DNA of 64,000 nt from Proteles cristata cristata. Its lineage: Eukaryota; Chordata; Mammalia; Carnivora; Hyaenidae. The notes under the pieces were generated by a model, which was not told the origin of the DNA, searched no databases, and saw only the letters and a program-made list of their open reading frames with translations. The number at the start of each line of letters is the position of its first letter. Position 1 is the first letter of the stretch. Position numbers and translations under genes: made by a program. Below, in pieces: positions 35,421 to 44,269 of this stretch. The DNA lies in the NCBI GenBank assembly GCA_017311185.1, contig JAESUZ010003164.1, positions 620,001-684,000 of the forward strand, written 5' to 3'.

Positions 35421-37425
35421 CTGTCTGGAATAAAAGTGAAAGAATGACATTGGCAAACTCAATACTACAACACTTATTAAGTCACTCTAATGATAGAAAT
35501 TCCAGCCCTATGGTACGCCAAGAGAAGGAGCTCCTCCATCATCAACTCCGAAACAGACATTTGAAACAGACATTTAAATCTCACTCTTCCTCAATAAAGG
35601 ACAAGAATGTTAAAATTCAGAATAAAATATTTTTAGCCTCACAAGTGAAATTTCAGAGTTCAAAAGTGTCAGTGTCAACACTGATCATCATCCTCTCAAG
35701 TTCTTAATTGCCTCAATGTCAGGGAGAACAGTTCTTTTAGTCTGAGTAGTAGTGAAATACTCTCAGCAGCCTGGCTCCTTCTCACTAAAATATGTGCCAT
35801 CACTTTTAGAGCCTCACAGCTTGGATTAATTTGATACCACATACCCCATGGGCCTTATTTATAAAGCATTTAATGATTTAATAAGAGGCATAATATCAGC
35901 ACTAACCATACCAACAACTTTTAGAGAACAAGCCATCCCTAACCCCTCAGTCATCATCCTACCCAAATTATCTTCATAGGATCCCATACTTAGTTTTGTC
36001 AAAAACCATAGCAGGCACAAAAAATGTCAAGGGGAAGGAGAAAACCATCTCAACTTCATCCATAATGGGATGCCAGTTGGTCAAAAATATCAACTGAGAA
36101 CTAATATCCCAGAAGAAAAAAAAATTCTCCTAGCTTGAACTTAATTCATGAGACATTTACCAATTTTGTGCACATTTACCAAGTGTGAGGTGCATGTGGT
36201 ACCTCCCTCAGAGTCACGTTTGATCTATTGCTTTCTTTTGGCCACGAGTAGAAATATGCTACGGTGGCCATGACACAAGGTAAACAAGACGCATGAATCG
36301 TGGTGAGTCTTTTGGTCATTGACACAAATCCAGAATTTGGGGCACCAAAAGGTACTCCTGTCTACCCAGGCCTGGCTTCACAATATCAAACTAGCATATT
36401 GCCAGAACACTCTGTAGCACATTGAGATCACGTGGCTTGAAATTTTAAAGATCCAAACATTACGTCACTCAGTATAAAAAGCTTATAGAGTCTTTTCCAC
36501 CTACAATTAAATGCATGTTGCAGCTGTCCTGTGACATGAATTAAGCAGCCAGCCAGCAAATCCTATCTGCTAAAGGCTCACCTCATTTTCTCCAGATCTT
36601 GAGGCTGGGGAGCACTGACACCTCTCACCAGGCCGACGTTCACTCATCAGAGCATTTGCTTCTTTGCTGAGTCCTAATCTTTGTACAAATTTTAGCCTCT
36701 TTGGAAACAGTCATTTCATTATTTTCTTTACACACACACACACACACCACCTTCACCACCTTCACCAGGACTACCAACAGCTTTGAAAAACTATGAAGAA
36801 TAACTTGTAGAACTCAAGGCAGGATCTCTATCTTCTAAATTGCTAAATAAAATAACAATAAACAAGAGAGTTTACATAGTAAAAGCAAATAGACCAAAAC
36901 AACAAGAACAAAGAAAACAAAATAAATTATAAGACAGAGTAACTAAAACAAGAAAGTATAAGACAAAATGGAAGACATAAAATCAACCATATTGTTTGGA
37001 TAGTAAATTTTGACTGTGAAATATATTGCCACTTAAGAGGAGTAAAATTTGATAATTAAATTAAGTGCTTTTAAAAGTAATGTTTATTAAAAATTACACA
37101 CATAGTTTAGAAATAAGATAAAAACAAAATCTCTATCAGGAAACCACTAACAAAGGAGAACACAAGTGGAAATTATAATATCAGACAAAATACTTTAAAT
37201 TAAAAGTCATTAAAGGAATAAAATAAATCATTTCATGTTGTAAGAAGATTAAATCTGTAATAAAAACTTTATGGTAAAAATCTTTTATGTACCAACCAAT
37301 AAAACATGCAAACAGCACTAATTGATAGTATATTCTTTGCCTAGAGTATTTCTGAGGAATTCTTCTTCACCCATTCTAATTTGTATAATTCACAAAGAAT
37401 TGTGGAAAAATAGCAAACATATGAA
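35421..37425. other. unassigned AT-rich DNA
   Basis: No gene was found. A short period-14 repeat of 'gaaacagacattt' lies at 35550-35577, and a (CA)n with CACCTT repeats at 36731-36768. An A-rich part at 37080-37330 may be diverged LINE-1 ORF2 (weak). Confidence 0.4.
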
Positions 37426-37430
37426 AAAGC

Positions 37431-38187
37431 TATGATGGTTCATTTTACATGTTAACTTGCCTGGGCCATAAGATGCCCAGATATTTGGTTAAACATTGTT
37501 CTGAGTAGGTCTGTGAGGGTGTTTCTTTTTTTTTTTTTTTTTTAATCTTTATTTATTTTTGAGAGAGAGAAAGAGACAGCATGAGCAGGAAAGGGGCAGA
37601 GAGAAGAAGGGAGATACAGAATCTGAAGCAGGCTCTAGGCTCTGAGTTATCAGCACAGAGCTCCATGTGGGGCTCGAACCAACAAACTGAGAGATCATGA
37701 CCTGAGCCAAAGTCAGAGACTTAACTGAATGAGCCACCCAGGTGCCCCTGTGAGTGTGGTTCTTGATGAGATTAACATTTGAATTGTTAGACTGAGTAAA
37801 GCAGATGGTATCCTCCAATATGGGGGGAACATATTCAATCCTTTGAAGGTCTAAATAGAAAAAAAAAAGACTGTGTAAGGAAGAATTCACTCTGCTTGAT
37901 TTTCTTTGAGCTGGGACATTGGTCTTCTGCCCTTGGACTCAACTCACACTCTAACTGGAATTTACCCCATTGGCTCTCTTAGTTGTCTTTGGACTCTGAC
38001 TAGAACTAGACCTGATTCTCCTGGGTCTCCAGCTTGCCAACTGCATATTTGAGACTTCTTTGCCTTCATAATTACATAAGCCAATTCTTTATAATAAATC
38101 TCTCTATATAGGTAGAGCTAGAGATAGAGGTAGGTATTCATATAGATATCACCTATTTGTTCTGTTTCTCTGGAGAATCCTAATACA
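37431..38187 (+). mobile_element. MLT2-type 5' LTR of an ERVL provirus
   Basis: It begins 'tatgatggttcattttaca' and contains 'gcccagatatttggttaaac' and 'ctcctgggtctccagcttgc'. It ends 'tctctggagaatcctaataca' at 38187. A CAN-SINE at 37526-37748 splits it; without the SINE it is about 520 bp. A primer-binding-like sequence (gatagaggtactgagaatg) follows immediately. Its partner is at 39765. Confidence 0.85.
37526..37748 (-). mobile_element. CAN-SINE, antisense, in the ERVL 5' LTR
   Basis: A T17-type tail at the left and head ending 'cacccaggtgcccc'. Target duplication of 14 bp with two mismatches: tgtgagggtgtttc (37512-37525) and tgtgagtgtggttc (37749-37762). Confidence 0.96.
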
Positions 38188-39764
38188 GATAGAGGTACTG
38201 AGAATGCTTCTAGAGGAATAGAATATTAAGAACTAGTTTTATGAATTCACTTGGAGGTTTCTGGAATAGAACTGGAATAGAATCTATCTAATTAGATTCA
38301 AAGATTGTAATGACTTTTTTTTTTTTACCAGTGGTAAAGAGTATGGGCATGTTGGCATATCACTGCTGAAGTAAAGGATAAGTTGTTGAATCTGACCCCT
38401 CCTGTAACCAAGAAAGTGCTCGTTCTCCAAAAGCCAGAATCCATAGGTCAGGAATCTAGGATCTAGGGGTGGAAACGGGGGTGGCACCATCAGGATTACC
38501 CCTAGTGATCCAGTAGCAACACTTCAGCTTCTTGTTCTCCTGACTCTATGCTCTGCTGACCTAGTAGTTGGTTTCAGAGTAAGAGATACCTCCATCAGGA
38601 GACACAGCAATGATTCCATTGAACTAGAAGTTAAAACCAACATCTGGCCACTTTGAGCTTCTCACACCTCTGAATCAACAGGCAAAGAAGAGTGTGACAG
38701 TGCTGGCTGGGGTGACTGATTCTGACTATTCAGGGAAAACAGAACTGCTACTTCACAATGCAGGTAAGGTGAGGAATACATGAGATCCATTAGGGCTCTC
38801 TTAGTATTACCATGTCAGTGGGAAACCTCAACAACCTCAACAACCAATACAGGCAGAACCACAAATGACCTAGACCTTTCAGAAAGGATGGTTTAAACCA
38901 CCAGGTAAAAAACTCTGACCAGCTGAGTTGCTTGCTGAAGTCAAAGGGAATACAGACGGGATAGAAGATAGTTGTAAATGCCAGCTACTACCACAAAGAA
39001 TGAGTAGTGTAATTGTCATGAGTATTTCCTCATTGTTTTCTTATATGTTTGTGTGTGCATGCCTCTGTGTGTGTCTGTGTGTGTGTGTATTATGATATAC
39101 TGAATGTTTGTGTCCCCTCTTCCAAAAATTCATACACTGAAACTTGAATCCCCACTGTATTTGCAGATGCAGCCTGTGGGAGGTAATTGGGTCATGCAGG
39201 TGAATCACTCATGAATGGGATTTATGTCTTTAGAAGAGGCCAGAAATCTGGCTACCTGTCTTTCAATCACTTGAAAACATAAGAAATCAGCAGTCTGAAA
39301 TCCATAAGGGAGCTCTATCAAACCTGACTGTGCAGGCACCCTGGTCTCAGACTTTCAGGCTCCAGAATTGTGAGAAATAAATATCTGTGGTTTATAAGCC
39401 ACTCAGTCTATGGGACTTTGTTACAGCAGCCTGAGCTGACCGATACATACATTAACCAATATTTTTGTTTTCTACCTTCTCTTGTTCCCTTATTATACAA
39501 TATATAATGTAATGATATGTATCTTGGTATTTAAGCATTGTTAATTTTACATCCTAGCATTTAATTTACAGGCTATCAAGGAGTAAACCTTACTCAAGGA
39601 GGTTACCATCTGTTCTGGGAAAGACCCTGAGTTTTGGGTTGCACAGAAGATATTTGTATGATCTTAGGCGGAATTATGATTTTGTTCCCATCTTCATTTG
39701 GAGACTGAGTATTGTTTATGGAGGTGGGTCTGAGTGCCCACTGGCAAGGAGTGGGTTTGTGAGT
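38188..39764 (+). pseudogene. ERVL provirus interior, internally deleted
   Basis: A leader follows the 5' LTR to about 38295. The text then jumps to the end of the reverse-transcriptase region ('catatcactgctgaagtaaa', 38357-38376), and after a second junction near 38415-38435 to the 3' third of ERVL ('acccctagtgatccagtag' at 38498, 'ggagacacagcaatgattc' at 38598, 'tgtaattgtcatgagtattt' near 39009). A MaLR LTR interrupts it at 39090-39447. Gag, most of pol and integrase are absent, and all frames are broken. Confidence 0.8.
39090..39447 (+). mobile_element. MaLR LTR (MLT1/MST-like) nested in ERVL interior
   Basis: Start 'tgatatactgaatgtttgtg', middle 'gtgggaggtaattgggtcat' and 'tgaatgggatttatgtcttt', end 'ttgtgagaaataaatatctg', 'ataagccactcagtctatgg' and 'gctgaccgatac'. 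The polyadenylation-type AATAAA lies near 39377. A TG-rich stretch lies directly on its left edge (39061-39089). ERVL wording resumes after it near 39540. Confidence 0.8.
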
Positions 39765-40231
39765 TGTGGTGGTGTATTTTATGTGTCAACTTGTCTAGGT
39801 TACAGAGTGCCCAGATATCTGGTCAACCATTATTCAGAGTGTCTATGAGGGCATTTCTGGATGCGATTAACATTTGCTTCAGTAGACTAAGTAAAACCAA
39901 TCTCCCTCTCCAACATACATGGGTCTCATTGAACGCTCTGAAGGCCTGAATAGAACAAAACAGACTGAGGGAGATTTCGCTTTCTCTGCCCGACTATCTT
40001 TTGACCAGAGACATTAGTCTCGCCCTGCTTTCTGACTCAGACATGACTAGAACTTGTGGTGTCACCTCTCCTGGGTCTCCAGCTTGCTGATTGCAGATCT
40101 TGGATTTCTTACATGCCATAATCCTGTAAGCCAATTCCTTATATTAAATGTATAGTATGAGGCCATATATATATATACATATATATATGTCTCCTATGGG
40201 TCTATTTCTCTGGAGGACTCTAAATAATACA
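39765..40231 (+). mobile_element. MLT2-type 3' LTR of the ERVL provirus
   Basis: It begins TGTGGTGGTGTATTTTATG and contains 'gcccagatatctggtcaac' and 'ctcctgggtctccagcttgc'. It ends 'tctggaggactctaaataat' plus aca at 40231. The next five bases (aaggc) match four of five bases before the 5' LTR (aaagc, 37426-37430), as expected for a 5-bp retroviral target duplication. A short TA/CA-type tract lies at 40167-40190. Confidence 0.85.
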
Positions 40232-40790
40232 AAGGCATATATGAAATAGTATATGGACATTATAGGGAAAAATGATAAAACAAAATCTTTAAACCTTCTA
40301 CCCAGAACAAGAAGCTGAATGTTGCCATACCTTAGTGGCTTCTCATCTGTCTTTTTTGGTAACTGCATGGACATGGAAGGGACATACATCACTTTTACTT
40401 AATGCCTTACTGATTAGAATTAGTCACATGGCTTTGGTCCAAGTGACAGAGTATGAGATATGTGGGGAAGCACATAGAAGCATGGTGAGTCTGAACATTT
40501 CCTACCATACCACCACTATCAAACATCAAATATCTACCTGAACATGACTGTGTTTCTGAATTCCTTATTTGTTCTATGGGTCTATATATCTATCTCTGTT
40601 CTATGACTATATTGTATTTATTACTATTGCTTTAAAATAAGGCTTCATTTTGGTAAAATATGTCTTTCCAATCTGTTAATTGTTCAAATTTAGGAAGTGT
40701 TTCCTCTGACTTGTTCACTTCTGCCTTGTATAGATAGATACTTTTACTATTGTCCTGTGTGTTCTTTTAATGTTTCTTTATGCAGTTACA
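40232..40790. other. unassigned DNA, possible antisense LINE-1 piece
   Basis: At about 40560-40665, 'ttctatgggtctatatatct' and 'attactattgctttaaaata' resemble antisense L1 ORF2. No gene was found. Confidence 0.4.
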
Positions 40791-40795
40791 AAGAA

Positions 40796-41985
40796 TCACA
40801 ACTTGGAAAGAACCTAAATGTCCATCAACTGATAAATGGATAAAGAAGATGTGGTGTATACTGAGATACCACTTCACACCAGTCAGAGTGGCTAAAATGA
40901 AAAAATCAGGAGACTATGGATGCTGGCGAGGATGTGGAGAAATGGGCACCCTCCTACACTGTTGGTGGGAACGTAAACTGGTGCAGCCCCTCTGGAAAGC
41001 AGTGTGGAGTTTCCTCAAAAATTAACAATAGAACTTCCCTATGACCCAGCAATAGCACTGCTAGGAATTTACCCAAGGGATACAGGAGTACTGATGCATA
41101 GGGGCACATGTACCCCAATGTTCATACAGCACTCTAAACAATAGCCAAGTCATGGAAAGAGCCTAAGTGTCCATCAACGGACGAATGGATCAAGAAGATG
41201 TGGTTTATCTATACGATGGAATACTACATGGCAATGAGAAAGAATGAAATCTGGCCATGTGTAGCAACATGGATGGACCTTGAGGGTGTTATGCTAAGTG
41301 AAATAAGTCAGGCAGAGAAGGACAGATACCATATGTTTTCACTCATATGTGGAAAAGGAGAAACTTAACAGAGGACCATGGGAAAGGGGAAGGGGGAAAA
41401 TAGTTAAGGAGAGGGAGGGAGGCAAACCATAAGAGACTCTTAAATACCGAGAACAAACTGAGGGTTTATGGGAGTGGGGGAGAGGGGAAAAGGAATGATG
41501 AGCATGAAGTAGGACACTTGTTGGGATGAGCACTGAGTGTTTATATGGAAAACAACTTGACAATAAACTGTAAAAGAAAAAAAAGAAGATGTCGTTTATC
41601 TATACAACGGAATGCTACATGGCGATGAGAAAGAATGAAATCATGCCATTTGCAGCAACATGGATGGAACTGGATGGTATTATGCTGACTGAAATAAGTC
41701 AATCAGAGAAAAACAGATACCATATGTTTTCACTCATATGTGAATCTTAAGAAACTTAACAGAAGACCATGGTGGGGAGTAAGGGGAAAAAAGGTTACAA
41801 ACGGAGAGGGAGGGAGGCAAACCATAAGAAACTCTTAAATACAGAGAGCAAACTGAGGGTTGTTGGGGGGTGGGGGAGAGGGGAAAGTGGGTGATGGGCA
41901 TTGATGAGGGTACCTGTTGGGATGAACACTGGGTATTGTATGGAAGCCAATTTAACAATAAATTAATTTTAAAAAATAAACAAAT
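40796..41985 (+). mobile_element. older LINE-1 3' end, split by a younger LINE-1
   Basis: The left piece at 40796-40859 ('aacctaaatgtccatcaact' up to 'gaagatgtggtgtat') continues at 41582-41985 ('gaagatgtcgtttatctat', 'tgccatttgcagcaacatgg', 'gggatgaacactgggtattg', A-rich tail at 41968-41985). The duplicated 18 bases at the two junctions show that the segment between is a later insertion. The element is 5'-truncated and non-coding. Confidence 0.88.
40860..41581 (+). mobile_element. younger LINE-1 3' end inserted in the older one
   Basis: It runs from 'ctgagataccacttcacacc' through 'gctggcgaggatgtggagaa', 'tatgacccagcaatagcact' and 'catatgttttcactcatatg' to 'acttgacaataaactg' and a short A-rich tail. 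It is flanked by an imperfect 18-bp target duplication (40842-40859 and 41582-41599, two mismatches). The 81-codon frame at 40780-41025 crosses the junction and is a relic of the L1 ORF2 end. Confidence 0.88.
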
Positions 41986-42062
41986 ATTTGGTAGAATTTA
42001 TAAAAAGAAAAGAAACAACATTTTGTTCTTATGTTTTCCTTTTCTTTCACAAAAATGGCTTG

Positions 42063-42174
42063 AGATATCTATCTATCATCTATCTATCTATCTATCTACC
42101 TATCTATCTACCTATCTATCATCTATCTATCTATCTACCTATCTATCTATCTACCTATCTATCTGTCTATCTAC
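42063..42174. repeat. (TCTA)n tetranucleotide tract
   Basis: About 110 bp of TCTA units with interspersed CCTA and TCAT variants, ending in a TCTG variant. The 110-codon Tyr/Leu/Ser frame across it is produced by the repeat. Confidence 0.95.
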
Positions 42175-42390
42175 TGTTCTGCATCTTGGTTTATACACTT
42201 AGCAGTATATCTTACATATAATATTACAGGGAGTGTTTTTATTCTTTTTAATAATAATAATTATAATTCCATTTTGATGCACATTTCCAAGATGTTACTG
42301 TTACAAACAATGACATAATGTCATTTGGAGGGTATAGCCATATCCACAGCATAGACTCCCAGAGGCAAAAATTTGGGGTCAGTTTTAATT

Positions 42391-42392
<2 letters not shown>

Positions 42393-42438
<46 letters not shown>
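42393..42438. repeat. long (TG)n microsatellite
   Basis: About 22 uninterrupted TG units, followed by an alternating CG/CA purine-pyrimidine stretch to about 42462. Confidence 0.95.
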
Positions 42439-42439
<1 letters not shown>

Positions 42440-42699
42440 ACGTGCACGCGCAGGCACGCACGCCATACAGGAGATTTGCATTTTAATGTTGTTGAAGTTA
42501 TTAATGTATTTGTTCTCAGTGAATTTAAAGGCTTAGTTTAAAATAAACAGAAACCTTTTTCACTCTGGGATCATAAAGAAACGATCTCATAATTTTTTCA
42601 GAATTTTACATTTTCATTTAAGTACTTAAATATTTGATTCATGTGCAGTTTATTTAGACATAAGGAATAGACTATGAATAACTTCATTTTTTTTATCTT

Positions 42700-42990
42700 G
42701 TTATCATTGGCATTTGTTGCTTTTGTTGTTGTACTGTGTTGTCTAGAACAGTGTTGAATAGAAATGCCAGTTGTCATCCTGTTGTGCTGCTGATGTGACG
42801 GGAATACTTTCAAGATCTCACCACTAACTATATTGTTCCTGAAATGACATATCATAGATTTTTGAGGTTAAGAATGTTTATGATCTCATCTTGTTTTACT
42901 TTTGATCCAAGAATTGATACTGAATTTTATCAAACACTTCTTCTGCATTTATTTATTAAAGGGGTCATATATACTTAAAGTCAATTTGAG
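42700..42990 (-). mobile_element. LINE-1 ORF2 fragment, antisense, old
   Basis: 'cagtgttgaatagaaatgcc', 'atcaaacacttcttctgcat' and neighbouring text follow antisense L1 ORF2 order. Heavily diverged. Confidence 0.6.
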
Positions 42991-43194
42991 ATTTATTATT
43001 GCATCTCACCAGAGGCATAACTTTTCATCAAATGGCTGAAAACTAATAAGCTAAACATCCTGCTTAAATGTTGGGAAAAGAGCAGGAAAAACAAACAAAG
43101 AAGAATAAATGAAGGGAGCAGGAATGAGTAGATCCCAAATATAGCAATAGTAAAGACCAGCAATGGTAAGCACTGCAAAATTTTGTTCCTTCGC

Positions 43195-43262
43195 TTTCCT
43201 TTTTTAATGTAGTGAAATTGACATACAATGTCATATTAGCTTCAGGTGTTGTCTTTTTCATT
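43195..43262 (-). mobile_element. LINE-1 3' UTR scrap, antisense
   Basis: 'tagtgaaattgacatacaat' and 'tattagcttcaggtgttg' resemble the antisense 3' UTR of older L1. The order relative to 42700-42990 is wrong for one element, so it is a separate piece. Confidence 0.5.
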
Positions 43263-43509
43263 ATCCCACATACACTACAAAATTTTATAGCCTAAAAAGA
43301 CAAATAAAAGTAGGAAAGACACTTAGAGATAAGAAGAATAGAAGTTCCTTAATAGTGAATATATGGAATGGCATAAAAGCACAATTTAAAGAAAGAAAGG
43401 ATTCCTGAAAATTCAAAGAATGTAATGGGAAAAATTAAAAATAATAATAATTGACTAATAAATTTGAAGAAATCTCCTATAAGATAAAACATAAGTAAAA
43501 AGAGATGTA

Positions 43510-43700
43510 GGGGCACCTGGATGGCTTGGTTGGGTTAATTATCCAACTGCTTCCTAGGTCATGATCTCACATTTCGTGAGTTCGAGCCCTGTGACAGGCT
43601 CTGTGCTGACAGCTCAGAGTCTGGAGCCTGTTTCAGATTCTATGTCTCCCTCTTTCTCTCTCTTTCTGTCTCTCAAATAAATAAACCTTAAAACAAAAGA
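43510..43700 (+). mobile_element. CAN-SINE, sense
   Basis: Head 'ggggcacctggatggcttg', B-box-like 'gagttcgagccctgtg', CT-rich tract and AAATAAATAAAC tail. The A-box region is diverged. Confidence 0.94.
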
Positions 43701-43704
43701 AAAA

Positions 43705-44265
43705 GATACTAAGTTGTAGAGAAAAATTAAGACAATTAGATGATCAGTCAGCAAGTTAAATGTCCCTTTCAAGACAAGGAGAAAGTGGGGGAAAGGTATT
43801 AGAAAACAATATGATGAAACTCTTCAAACCAAAGGCTTTGAACTCTAGATTTTAAAGGGGTCATCAAAAAACCAAGTGCAATAAATTAAAGAGTAATCCC
43901 ATGATGGTATATGACTGAAATTTCAGAACACTGACATAAAGTATGCAAAGGATGAGATATTATAATGGCATAGGAACCTTTCAAAGGCAACTTTAGCAGC
44001 TAGAAGTTAACAGAATATATCTTTCAAATTGAATCAATATCCAGCCAAAGTATTCGGTAAAAGTACAGATTAAAGTCATTTTCAGAAGCACAAAATATTT
44101 TTTGAAATAACTTTCTTTGCATCCTTTCTCTCCATCCTTTTTCAAGAAGCTATTGGTATATCTGATCCAGCAAAACCAGAGTGAAGCCATGAAAGAGAAC
44201 ATGAGATTCAGGAAATAGGTAATCTTCCTGGTAAAGTGGGGCACAGAGTTCCCCCAGATGATGCA
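43705..44265. other. unassigned A-rich DNA
   Basis: It may be diverged LINE-1, judging by A-rich sense composition, but no diagnostic block was found. The 83-codon minus frame at 43993-44244 has no support. Confidence 0.35.
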
Positions 44266-44269
44266 AGTA

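Noticed and set aside
35600..36000. Possible nuclear copy of mitochondrial DNA
   Set aside because: Some C/A-rich text looked mitochondrial, but no stretch matches a mitochondrial gene well enough to name.
42003..42202. Tyr/Leu/Ser-repeat proteins in two frames
   Set aside because: Produced by translation of the (TCTA)n tract.
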